From Micromonospora aurantiaca ATCC 27029 (GTDB lineage: Bacteria > Actinomycetota > Actinomycetes > Mycobacteriales > Micromonosporaceae), in assembly GCF_000145235.1 (NCBI RefSeq), contig NC_014391.1:5154001-5218000 (forward strand): DNA of 64,000 nt, in the 5' to 3' direction. Below the pieces are notes generated by a model. It did not search any database, was not told the origin of the DNA, and was given only the letters and a program-made list of their open reading frames with translations. Position 1 is the stretch's first letter. Each line of letters starts with the position of its first letter. Position numbers and translations under genes: made by a program. Shown here piece after piece: positions 56,551 through 64,000 of this stretch.

Positions 56551-57486
56551 TCAGCCGCGCAGGTGCGCCTCGGAGACGGTCCAGAGCTGCTCGGCGGCCT
56601 CCGGGTCCCGGGCGTACTCGGCCCAGCCGGTGCGGGTGCCCGGCTGGTTCGGCCCGGCCTCCTGGCAGTCCTCGAAGTACCGGCCGCCGACGCCGTCGAG
56701 CAGCGGCGAGGTGGCAACCAGCACCGAGGTCGCCGCGCCCTGCTCCGGGGTCTTGAAGGCGGCCGCGTTGCCGCTGCGCATCCGCGCCAGCTCCTCCTCG
56801 CTGATGTAGCGCTGGAGGTTGGTCCGGATCGCGCCCGGCATCAGCGCGTTGGTGTAGATACCGTCGTCGGCCCAGCGGCGGGTCGCCTCCACCGCGAACA
56901 GCACGTTCGCGGTCTTGGACTGCCCGTACGCCAGCCACGGGTCGTACGGCCGCTGCCGGAAGTGGATGTCGGAGAACACCACCGGCGAGCGCAGGTGCGC
57001 CGCCGAGCTGACCGAGACGATCCGCGCGCCGTCGGCCGCGGCGAGCGCCGGGCGCAGCCCGGTGGCGAGCGCGAAGTGCCCGAGGTGGTTGGTCGCGAAC
57101 TGCATCTCCCAGCCTTGCTCGGTGCGCATCTCGGGCGAGGCCATGATCCCGGCGTTGTCGACGAGCATGTGCAGTGGCCCGTCCCAGGTGCGGACGAACG
57201 CGGCCACCGAGGCGAGGTCGGCGAGGTCGAGCGGGGCGACCAGGATCCGGTCGTTGCCGGTGGTGCCGATGATGTCGTCGGCGGCGCGCTGTCCGGCCTC
57301 GGTGTTGCGGACGGCGAGTGTGACGTCGGCTCCGGCGGCGGCGAGCGCGCGGGCGGTCTCCACGCCGATCCCGGAGGCGCCGCCGGTGACGACGGCCCGC
57401 CGGTCGGTCAGGTCCAGGTCGCGGACCACCTCCAAGGCTGTTGTCTCGGCGGAGAACGGGGTGGTGACTGGTGTCGAGCTGGTCAT
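56551..57486 (-). CDS. Short-chain dehydrogenase/reductase
   Basis: 311 residues. The Rossmann motif is VVTGGASGIGVETARAL, NAGIMAS follows, and the active site is SVSSAAH with YGQSK. It resembles the retinol-dehydrogenase/WWOX-like SDR group with a C-terminal extension (EDCQEAGPNQPGTRTGWAEYARDPEAAEQLW). The substrate is unknown. It is divergent from a TetR gene, with two palindromic operators in the spacer. Confidence 0.92.
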   Translation of the reverse strand: MTSSTPVTTPFSAETTALEVVRDLDLTDRRAVVTGGASGIGVETARALAAAGADVTLAVRNTEAGQRAADDIIGTTGNDRILVAPLDLADLASVAAFVRTWDGPLHMLVDNAGIMASPEMRTEQGWEMQFATNHLGHFALATGLRPALAAADGARIVSVSSAAHLRSPVVFSDIHFRQRPYDPWLAYGQSKTANVLFAVEATRRWADDGIYTNALMPGAIRTNLQRYISEEELARMRSGNAAAFKTPEQGAATSVLVATSPLLDGVGGRYFEDCQEAGPNQPGTRTGWAEYARDPEAAEQLWTVSEAHLRG

Positions 57487-57541
57487 GGTCCATCCTTGTC
57501 GACGGCGACGCGGACCGATGTCCGCCCGCTACGATGAGAAG

Positions 57542-57587
57542 CGGAGGATCCTCCGTTACTCCGCCAGCATAATCGGAGGGGGCTCCG
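57542..57587. promoter_or_regulatory. Two TetR-type operators CGGAG-N4-CTCCG
   Basis: CGGAGGATCCTCCG (57542-57555, a perfect palindrome) and CGGAGGGGGCTCCG (57574-57587) share outer arms CGGAG/CTCCG and lie 32 bp apart, about three helical turns. Both are in the SDR/TetR spacer, overlapping the likely promoters. They are probably bound by the TetR product to repress both genes. Confidence 0.7.
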
Positions 57588-57633
57588 GTTACCATCGTGC
57601 CGGGCCGGCGACCCGGTCGAGGGAGGAGTGCCC

Positions 57634-58200
57634 GTGCCCGACCGACAGCTGCGCGCGGACGCGCTGCGCAACCGGCAGCGGCTGCTGGACGCCGCGGTCC
57701 AGGCGTTTTCCCAGGACGGCCCGGAGGTAACGCTGGACCGGGTCGCCAAGGACGCCGGCGTCGGCATCGGCACGCTCTACCGCCACTTCCCGAGCCGGGA
57801 GGCACTGATCGAGGCGGCGTACCGCAACGAGCTGGAGAAGCTCTGCGACGCTGCCCCGGCGCTGCTCGCGGCCCAGCCCGCCGACGCGGCGCTACGCGCC
57901 TGGATGGACCGGTTCGTCGACTACCTCGCCACCAAGCGGGGCATGGCCGACGCGCTGCGGCTGGTGATCGCCTCCGGCGCCAACCCGTACGCGCAGAGCC
58001 GCGACCTGCTGCTCGCCGCGCTCGGGGCGCTGCTCGCGGCGGGCGCCGCAGCGGGCGTCGTACGCGCCGATGTGGCCGCCGCCGACGTGCTCGCCAGCCT
58101 CAGCGGGGTCTCCCTGGTGGCGGGCGAGCCGGACCAGCGTGCCCAGGCCGGACGCCTGCTCGACCTGCTGATGGACGGGTTGCGCTACCGGCCGGGCTGA
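57634..58200 (+). CDS. TetR/AcrR family regulator
   Basis: 188 residues from GTG 57634 (GGAGG 7 nt upstream; GTG 57628 is too close). HTH: RLLDAAVQAFSQDGPEVTLDRVAKDAGVGIGTLYRHFPSREALI. The C-terminal half is of the SCO-type TetR ligand domain (LEKLCDAAPALLAAQPADAALRAWMDRFVDYLATKRGMADAL). Divergent from the SDR gene and probably its repressor through the CGGAG-N4-CTCCG sites. Confidence 0.92.
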   Translation: MPDRQLRADALRNRQRLLDAAVQAFSQDGPEVTLDRVAKDAGVGIGTLYRHFPSREALIEAAYRNELEKLCDAAPALLAAQPADAALRAWMDRFVDYLATKRGMADALRLVIASGANPYAQSRDLLLAALGALLAAGAAAGVVRADVAAADVLASLSGVSLVAGEPDQRAQAGRLLDLLMDGLRYRPG

Positions 58201-58245
58201 CCGGAATCGGCCCGCGGCCCGGACCGGCGCTGACAGACTCGGCCG

Positions 58246-59577
58246 GTGGGCTCGTACGGGTGGCGGGGACGCCTGGGGCCGGCCGTGCCGGTGGCCCCGG
58301 GCGCCCGGGTCGACCGGTTCGAGATCTTCTTCGACCTGGTCTTCGTCTTCTCGTTCTTCATCATCACCCGGGCCACCGCGCTCGAGGTGACCGGCGGGGC
58401 GCTGCTGCACGCGCTGCTGGTCCTCGCCGTGCTCTGGTGGTCGTGGGTGGTGCACAGCGTCGTCGCCACCCGGGTACGCCTCGGCGAGGGCTTCGTCCCG
58501 GTGCTCATGACAGTCGGCATGGCCGCGCTGTTCACGTTCGCGCTGTCGCTGCCGCACGCGTTCCGCGACCCGCGCGGCAACGAAGCCGGGCCGATGGTCG
58601 CGGCGCTCAGCTACACCGTCCTGCGGCTGGTGCACCTGCTGCTCTACCGGCACGCTGTCCGGGACAGCCCGAACGAGCGCCGGCAACTGATCCGGTTCGC
58701 CCCCGAGGTGGTCGGCAGCACCGCGCTGCTGCTGGTCGCCGCGCTGCTGCCGCCGAGGATCGACGACCTGTTCTCGGCGGCGGTGCTGCGGGACGTGCTG
58801 TGGGCCGGCGTCATCCTGCTCCAGTACGGCACCGGCATCCTCGCCGGCACGTGGGGCTGGGGCGTCGCGTCCGCCGAACACTGGACCGAGCGATACGACC
58901 TCATCCTGATCATCGCGCTCGGCGAGTCGGTCATCTCCGTCGGCGTGGGCAGCAACCTGCTCGGCCAGCCGCCCACCTGGCCGGCCGTGGCGGCGGCGGT
59001 GCTCGGCATCTTCTTCACCGCCGCGCTCTGGTGGGCGCACTACGACATGGTCGGGCCGGCCGCCCGGATCGCCCTGCACGTCGCGCAGGACGGTCCCCGG
59101 GTGGCGATGGCCCGGGACGCGTACGCGTACCTGTTCCTGCCGATGATCGCGGGCATCATCCTGTTCGCGCTCGGCGCCGAGACGATCGTGCACGGGATCG
59201 CCGACCCGAACGTGCCGCCGAGCGAGCCGGCACACGGTCCGGGCGTGCCGCTGCTGTACGGCGGCGTGATCTGCTACCTGTGCGGCAACATGCTGTTCCA
59301 GCTGCGTACCCTGCGCACGGTGAGCTGGACCCGGGTCGGGACGGTGCTGCTGCTCGGCGTGGCCATCCCGGTCGCGGAGCGGGTGCCGGGGCTGGCCGCG
59401 CTGGGCATCCTGACCGCCCTCACAGTGGGCATGGTGGCCGTCGAGGTGATCGTCTTCGCCGAGGGCCGGCAGGCGCTGCGCAAGCTGGTCTTCGAGGAGC
59501 GCGCCAGCCACGAGGCGCACGAGGCGGCCTGGCGGGCCCGGTGGCACGAGCAACCCGAGGACCGCGACGCGGGATGA
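58246..59577 (+). CDS. LtrA family membrane protein
   Basis: 443 residues and about 11 membrane helices. RFEIFFDLVFVFSFFIITRA near the start and HWTERYDLILIIALGESVISVGVG in the middle are the low-temperature-requirement A (PF06772) signatures. The biochemical function is not established. The C-terminal 40 residues are a charged helix (HEAHEAAWRARWHEQPEDRD). GTG 58246 is preceded by a weak CAGACT box 6 nt upstream. Confidence 0.9.
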   Translation: MGSYGWRGRLGPAVPVAPGARVDRFEIFFDLVFVFSFFIITRATALEVTGGALLHALLVLAVLWWSWVVHSVVATRVRLGEGFVPVLMTVGMAALFTFALSLPHAFRDPRGNEAGPMVAALSYTVLRLVHLLLYRHAVRDSPNERRQLIRFAPEVVGSTALLLVAALLPPRIDDLFSAAVLRDVLWAGVILLQYGTGILAGTWGWGVASAEHWTERYDLILIIALGESVISVGVGSNLLGQPPTWPAVAAAVLGIFFTAALWWAHYDMVGPAARIALHVAQDGPRVAMARDAYAYLFLPMIAGIILFALGAETIVHGIADPNVPPSEPAHGPGVPLLYGGVICYLCGNMLFQLRTLRTVSWTRVGTVLLLGVAIPVAERVPGLAALGILTALTVGMVAVEVIVFAEGRQALRKLVFEERASHEAHEAAWRARWHEQPEDRDAG

Positions 59578-59660
59578 ACCCCGCCGTGTGACGTTCGGCC
59601 GTCGGCAGAATCGGCGCGTGCGGGGTGGCCGGCGGGGCGGCGTGCGCCGATGCTGAGGCG

Positions 59661-60608
59661 ATGGCGACCTTCTCCGTACAGGCGCAGCCCACCGACGCGG
59701 CGAGCTGGACCGAGCTGGCCCGTACCGTCGAGGCGGCCGGCTTCGACGCGCTGTTCGCGGCCGACCACCCCGGCTCCTGCGCGTCGCCGTTCGTCGCGCT
59801 GGCCGCCGCGGCGGCCGTGACCAGCAGGCTGGGCCTCGGCTCGTACGTCGCGAACGCCGGCGTCCGCGAGCCGATCCTGCTCGCCGCCGACGTGGCCACC
59901 CTGGACGTGGTCTCCGGCGGACGGGCCCGGTTCGGCGTCGGCGCCGGCCACACGCCGGCCGAGTGGCGGGCCGTCGGGCGCGAGCGACCGGACGTCGCCG
60001 GCCGGGTACGCCGCTGCGTCGAGGTGGCCGAGGCGGTCCGGGCGCTGCTGGCCGGCGACGAGGTCACCGTGGACACCGGGGACCTGACGACGTACGCGGC
60101 ACGGCTCGACCGGCCCCGCCCGGTCCAGGACCGGATCCCGCTGACCGTCGGCGCTTCCAACTCGACGCTGCTGCGCTGGGCCGGAAGGCACGCCGACGTG
60201 GTCGGCCTGGCCGGCTTCGGCCGTACGCTGCCCGACGGCCACCAGCACACCGTCCGGTGGCGGGCCGACCAGATCGAGGCGCAGCTCGCGCACGTGGCGG
60301 CCGGAGCGGCCGGCCGGGAGACGCCGCCGGTCCTGGAGGCGCTGGTCCAGCACGTCGCCGTCACCGACGACGCGGAGGCGGCCGCCGCCGGGACGGCCGC
60401 CGAGACCGGGCTCACCCCGGCGGAGGTGCTGGCCACCCCGTTCGTGCTGGCCGGGACGCCCGACGAGATCGTCTCGGCCGTGGCCGGGCACCGGCGCCGC
60501 TGGGGCGTCACCCGCTTCGTGGTACGCGCCGGGGCCGTCGACGCGCTCGCCCCGCTCCTGCCCCGGCTGGCGGGAAAAGAGCTGGACTTCGAGCACACTC
60601 GAAAGTGA
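59661..60608 (+). CDS. LLM class (F420-type) oxidoreductase
   Basis: 315 residues, TIM barrel of the luciferase-like family. FSVQAQPTDAASWTELARTVEAAGFDALFAADHPG opens the barrel, and GARFGVGAGH-type sequence and PLTVGASNSTLLRWAGRHADVVG match cofactor-binding segments of the F420-dependent subgroup (TIGR03621-like). The cofactor and substrate are inferred. ATG 59661 is chosen, with a weak GAGG upstream. It lies 11 bp before an aldo-keto reductase on the same strand. Confidence 0.87.
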   Translation: MATFSVQAQPTDAASWTELARTVEAAGFDALFAADHPGSCASPFVALAAAAAVTSRLGLGSYVANAGVREPILLAADVATLDVVSGGRARFGVGAGHTPAEWRAVGRERPDVAGRVRRCVEVAEAVRALLAGDEVTVDTGDLTTYAARLDRPRPVQDRIPLTVGASNSTLLRWAGRHADVVGLAGFGRTLPDGHQHTVRWRADQIEAQLAHVAAGAAGRETPPVLEALVQHVAVTDDAEAAAAGTAAETGLTPAEVLATPFVLAGTPDEIVSAVAGHRRRWGVTRFVVRAGAVDALAPLLPRLAGKELDFEHTRK

Positions 60609-60619
60609 ACACTGGGCGC

Positions 60620-61630
60620 ATGACGACGACACGACGGCTGGGCCGCAGCGGCATCGAGGTCAGCGCGATCGGTATGGGCTGCTGGGCGATCGGCGGCCCG
60701 CTCTGGGACGGCACCCAACCGCTCGGCTGGGGCGAGGTGGACGACGACGAGTCGGTGCGTACCGTCCACCGGGCGCTCGACCTGGGCGCGACGCTGTTCG
60801 ACACCTCCAGCAACTACGGCGCGGGGCACAGCGAGCGGGTGCTCGGGCGCGCGCTCGCCGGCCGCCGGGACCGCGCGGTCATCGCCACCAAGTTCGGCTA
60901 TCCCACCGACGAGGCGACCCGCCAGGCGCTCGGCGAGGACGCCAGCCCTGAGTACGCACGGCGCAGCCTGGAGGGTTCGCTGCGCCGGCTCGGCACCGAC
61001 CACGTCGACCTCTACCAGCTCCACCTGGGCGGCCTGCCGGTGCCGCGGGCGCTGGACCTCGTCGGCACCCTGGAGGACCTGGTCGCCGAGGGAAAGATCC
61101 GGGCGTACGGCTGGAGCACCGACGACCCCGCCTCGGCGCGCGCCTTCGCCGAGGCCGGACCGCACTGCGCGGCGATCCAGCACGACCAGTCGGTGCTGCG
61201 GGACAACGCCGCCATGCTCGCGGTCTGCGCTGAGTTCGACCTGGCCGCTCTGAACCGGGGGCCGCTGGCGATGGGCCTGCTCACGGCGAAGTACCAGGAT
61301 GCTCCCACCGCCCGGGGCGACGACGACGTGCGCGGCGTGGCCCCGGAGTGGCTGGACTGGTTCACCGGCGGCGTACCGCGCGCCGAGTGGGCCGAGCGGG
61401 TGGCCCGGGTCCGTGAGGCGCTGACCGCCGACGGCCGCACGCTCGCCCAGGGCGCGCTGGGCTGGCTGCTCGCCCGCAGCCCGCACACCCTGCCGATCCC
61501 CGGCTGCCGGACCGTCGGGCAGGCCGAGGAGAATCTCGGCGCGCTGGCGTACGGGCCGCTGCCGCAGGACGCGTTCGCCGAGGTGGAGCGCCTGCTCGCC
61601 GACCTGCGCACCGCCAAGGCCGACGCCTGA
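60620..61630 (+). CDS. Aldo/keto reductase
   Basis: 336 residues. MTTTRRLGRSGIEVSAIGMGCWAIGG begins the barrel. The tetrad is Asp/Tyr in LFDTSSNYGAGHSE, Lys in IATKFGYP and His in LYQLHLGGL. GWLLARSPHTLPIPGCRTVGQAEENLGAL is the usual NADP-binding end. It starts 11 nt after the LLM gene, so the two are probably one operon. The physiological carbonyl is unknown. Confidence 0.92.
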   Translation: MTTTRRLGRSGIEVSAIGMGCWAIGGPLWDGTQPLGWGEVDDDESVRTVHRALDLGATLFDTSSNYGAGHSERVLGRALAGRRDRAVIATKFGYPTDEATRQALGEDASPEYARRSLEGSLRRLGTDHVDLYQLHLGGLPVPRALDLVGTLEDLVAEGKIRAYGWSTDDPASARAFAEAGPHCAAIQHDQSVLRDNAAMLAVCAEFDLAALNRGPLAMGLLTAKYQDAPTARGDDDVRGVAPEWLDWFTGGVPRAEWAERVARVREALTADGRTLAQGALGWLLARSPHTLPIPGCRTVGQAEENLGALAYGPLPQDAFAEVERLLADLRTAKADA

Positions 61631-61746
61631 CCAGCCAGGCCGGGCCGGCCGGCTGAGGGCGGCGCCGGTACGCAACCGGTGGGCGTGACGAGTGAGTGAT
61701 TTCGCTCAACGCATCCGAATCGCGCCGCGTACTCGAAGATGTGAGC

Positions 61747-62646
61747 ATGCGGATCCTCATGGCCGGCGCGTCCGGTTTCCTCGGCACCCGACTGGTCGAC
61801 TGCCTCACCGCGGACGGCCACCAGGTCACCCGCCTGGTCCGCCGCCCGCCACGCACACCCGTCGAACGGCAGTGGAACCCCTCCGCCGCACAGATGGACC
61901 CGCAGTGTGTCGCCGACGCCGACGTGGTGGTGAACCTGGCCGGCGCCGGGGTGGGCGACAAGCGCTGGAACGACGAGTACCGGAAGGTGATCCGGACCAG
62001 CCGGGTGGACAGCACCACCACGCTCGCCATCACGATCGCCGGCCTGCCCGCCGCCGACCGTCCGACGGTGCTGCTGAACTCCTCCGCCGTCGGCTGGTAC
62101 GGCAACACCGGCGACCGGACGGTAACCGAGGAGGCACCTGCGGGTGAGGGGTTCCTCGCCGACGTCTGCCGCGTCTGGGAGGCCGCGACCCGCCCGGCCG
62201 AGGACGCGGGCGTACGGGTGGTGCGCCTGCGTACCGGACTGCCGCTGCACCGCAACGGCGGCCTGCTCAAGCCGCAGTTGCTGCCGTTCCGGCTCGGCGT
62301 CGGCGGCAAGCTGGGCAACGGGCGGCAGTGGCTGCCGTGGATCTCGATGCGGGACTGGCTCGACGCCGCGAAGTTCCTGCTGAACCGCGACGGCATCGCC
62401 GGCGCGGTGAACGTGGTCGGCCCGGCGCCGGTCACCAACGCCGAGTTCACCAAGGAACTGGCCCGCCAACTGCACCGCCCGGCGATCATGCCGATCCCGG
62501 CGGTGGCGCTGAAGGTGGCGCTCGGCGGTTTCGCGCAGGAGGCGCTGACCAGCGCGCGGGTGCTGCCCGCCGTGCTCGACAAGGCCGGCTTCTCCTGGGC
62601 GCACCCGGACCTGGCGGGCGCGCTGCGCGCCGCCCTCTCCGAGTGA
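61747..62646 (+). CDS. TIGR01777 family epimerase (SDR39U1-like)
   Basis: 299 residues. MRILMAGASGFLGTRLVDCL binds NAD(P), and VVVNLAGAGVGDKRWNDEYRK, SSAVGWYGNTGDR and QWLPWISMRDWLDAAKF are TIGR01777 signatures. Biochemical function is uncertain. The homologue Rv2216 follows dlaT and precedes lipB/lipA in mycobacteria (recall), so an accessory role near lipoate metabolism is possible. ATG 61747 is chosen at the family N-terminus. Confidence 0.92.
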   Translation: MRILMAGASGFLGTRLVDCLTADGHQVTRLVRRPPRTPVERQWNPSAAQMDPQCVADADVVVNLAGAGVGDKRWNDEYRKVIRTSRVDSTTTLAITIAGLPAADRPTVLLNSSAVGWYGNTGDRTVTEEAPAGEGFLADVCRVWEAATRPAEDAGVRVVRLRTGLPLHRNGGLLKPQLLPFRLGVGGKLGNGRQWLPWISMRDWLDAAKFLLNRDGIAGAVNVVGPAPVTNAEFTKELARQLHRPAIMPIPAVALKVALGGFAQEALTSARVLPAVLDKAGFSWAHPDLAGALRAALSE

Positions 62647-62674
62647 CCGGCCGAGGGCGGCGCGACGCGGCGGA

Positions 62675-63916
62675 TCAGCAGCCGATCACCCAGTACGCGG
62701 GCCCGGTCTGCTTCAGCCTGCTCGTGTAGAAGGTGTTGTAGAGGCCCATCCGCTGCCCGCTGCCGAGCGCGTAGGCGTACCCGCCGGACTGGTAGGCCCG
62801 CCCGGCCACCACGTGCGCGTAGTTGCTGGCGGTGACGCAGACCGGCGCGCTGGTCGGCGTGGGCGAGGCGGTCGGCGTGGGCGAGGCCGTCGGCGTGGGT
62901 GACGCAGTCGCCGTCGGGGTCGGGCTCGGCGAGGCGCCGCCACCGCCGAGCCCGAAGAAGACCGCGTCCCGGTACGTCGAACAGATGGTGTCCAGGAAGT
63001 ACGCCCCGGCGGTGCCGCACTGGTCCGCGCCCGTACCCGGGTCGACGGGGGTGCCGTGGCCCATCCCGGAGACCCGGTAGAGGCGGACCTGGTCGGTGCC
63101 GTAGACCTCCAGGCTCGTGCCGGCCGGCAGCGTGGACGTGCTGGTCGGGGTGGTCGACACGCCCAGCACGTTCGTCCACTGGTCCCGCGACTCGGCGGCG
63201 TTCGCGGTCGCCACGGTGGTGTCGCTGGTGCCGTGCCAGATCGCCACCCGGGGGCGCTTGCCGGTGTACCCGGGGTACGCGCCGCGGACCAGGTCGCCCC
63301 ACTGCGCCGGGGTCTTGTCCACGCCCGGGTTCATGCAGCTGAACGCGGTGACGGTGCTGGTGGCGCAGCGGTACGGGATGCCGGCGATGATCGAGCCGCC
63401 GGCGAAGACGTCGGGGTAGGCGGCAAGCATGGCCGCGCTCATCGCGCCACCGGCGGAGAGGCCGCTGACGTAGACGCGGGCGCCGTCGGTGCCGTAGGTG
63501 GTCTTGGCGTAGTCGACCATCTGCTTGATCGACAGCGCCTCGCCCTGGCCGCGTGCGGTGTCACCGGTCTCGAACCAGTTGAAGCAGGAGTTGGCGTTGT
63601 TGCCGCTGGGCTGCTGCGGCGCGATGAGCGTGAACTTCCACTGGTCGGCGTACTTCTGCCAGCCGGAGTTGGTGACGTAGGTCGAGGCGTTCTGCACGCA
63701 GCCGTGCAGCAGCACCACGGCGGGCGCGCCGGTGGGCAGGCCGTCCGGGCGGTACGCGTACATGGCCAGGTTGCCGGGGTTGGAGCCGAACCCGGTGACC
63801 TGGGTCAGCGAGGCGGCCTGGGCGGGAAGGGCGGCGACCAGCGCGGTGGCCGCGGCCAGCACGACCCCGGCCGCCGCCCCGGCGACGCGGGCGATGAGGG
63901 ATGAGGAGCGGGGCAC
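62675..63916 (-). CDS. Secreted PHB-depolymerase-type esterase
   Basis: 413 residues from GTG 63916 (GGGAGG 5 nt upstream). A Sec signal ends near ALVAALPAQAA (about 35). The alpha/beta hydrolase domain (LpqC/PHB depolymerase family) has VLLHGCVQNAS, the nucleophile GLSAGG, a likely Asp in WHGTSDTTV and His in SGMGHGTPVDPG. A Pro-Thr-Ala-Ser linker (SPTPTASPTPTASPTPT) joins a 60-residue C-terminal module with Cys at each end (PVCVTASNYAHV...YWVIGC), similar to those on other secreted depolymerases. Probably degrades extracellular polyesters or feruloyl-type esters. Confidence 0.9.
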   Translation of the reverse strand: MPRSSSLIARVAGAAAGVVLAAATALVAALPAQAASLTQVTGFGSNPGNLAMYAYRPDGLPTGAPAVVLLHGCVQNASTYVTNSGWQKYADQWKFTLIAPQQPSGNNANSCFNWFETGDTARGQGEALSIKQMVDYAKTTYGTDGARVYVSGLSAGGAMSAAMLAAYPDVFAGGSIIAGIPYRCATSTVTAFSCMNPGVDKTPAQWGDLVRGAYPGYTGKRPRVAIWHGTSDTTVATANAAESRDQWTNVLGVSTTPTSTSTLPAGTSLEVYGTDQVRLYRVSGMGHGTPVDPGTGADQCGTAGAYFLDTICSTYRDAVFFGLGGGGASPSPTPTATASPTPTASPTPTASPTPTSAPVCVTASNYAHVVAGRAYQSGGYAYALGSGQRMGLYNTFYTSRLKQTGPAYWVIGC

Positions 63917-64000
63917 GGGGACCTCCCGATCGTGGAATGTGAACTGAGTCACCTCCGAGTTGCCGAGACGTTACGGCCGCGTTTCGTCACACCGGAATGG

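Overview
The window is very GC-rich DNA of an actinobacterium, most likely a Micromonosporaceae member close to Micromonospora. The reasons are dense high-GC3 genes, many GTG starts, an F420/LLM-type oxidoreductase, a PimB-type mannosyltransferase, a bcc-aa3 respiratory set with a di-haem cytochrome c (QcrC), and stand-alone actinobacterial families such as DUF3043 and AzlC/AzlD. From memory, much of the gene order follows the mycobacterial block Rv2188c-Rv2216: pimB, DEDDh/GIY-YIG exonuclease, trpD, ctaE-qcrCAB, ctaC/F, adoK, erpA, glycerate kinase, DUF3043, cobT, cobS, gcvT, leucyl aminopeptidase, lipoyl E2, TIGR01777 epimerase. Accessory genes are spliced into that backbone.

Layout. 0-8.6 kb: a partial methyltransferase, a GGDEF-EAL c-di-GMP protein, a PimB-like mannosyltransferase with an overlapping M48 protease, a 73-aa Cys-motif protein, a NYN-domain protein and a DEDDh exonuclease/GIY-YIG protein. 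8.6-13 kb: an RSH (ppGpp) enzyme without ACT domain, a Nudix hydrolase overlapping a sugar nucleotidyltransferase, a lone Lrp/AsnC ligand domain and a secreted DUF4142 protein. 13-23 kb: the terminal respiratory genes (ctaE-qcrC-qcrA-qcrB and ctaC-ctaF, plus a CtaG-type assembly factor), with a pseudo-receiver and trpD between them. The gap beside ctaF (20.5-21.5 kb) is packed with repeats. ctaD (subunit I) is absent from the window.

23-31.4 kb: cysteine desulfurase overlapping TusA (sulfur relay), a P-loop kinase overlapping an adenosine-kinase-like PfkB protein, the Fe-S carrier ErpA, glycerate kinase, NadA, a second-type MurA and DUF3043. Several of these (desulfurase, ErpA, NadA) share Fe-S or sulfur chemistry. 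31.4-45.3 kb is an accessory stretch: AzlCD amino-acid exporter with an XRE-cupin regulator, an ABC-2 exporter, a 1,978-residue low-complexity WG-repeat protein, cupin/TetR/aldo-keto reductase genes and a site-2 protease. 45.5-48.4 kb: a CobU-CobT fusion and CobS, for late cobalamin assembly. 48.4-56.5 kb: a DUF2314-like protein, GcvT, leucyl aminopeptidase, a conserved 109-aa protein, lipoamide dehydrogenase and a two-lipoyl E2. 56.5-61.6 kb is a second accessory stretch (SDR/TetR pair with tandem operators, LtrA, LLM oxidoreductase, aldo-keto reductase). The window ends with the TIGR01777 epimerase and a secreted PHB-depolymerase-type esterase.

The most unusual features are the palindromic repeat families. 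Two near-identical GAAGGGCCCCTTC elements each lie between convergent genes. A GAGATCTTGG...CCAAGATCTC element occurs once next to ctaF and once in frame inside the WG-repeat gene. Two GATCAAGGAGTTTG hairpins and a 28-bp tandem array sit in the same gap. At least eight genes show a TAnnnT box 6-9 nt before the start codon, as expected for leaderless mRNAs. I found no tRNA, rRNA, CRISPR array, prophage or intact insertion sequence.
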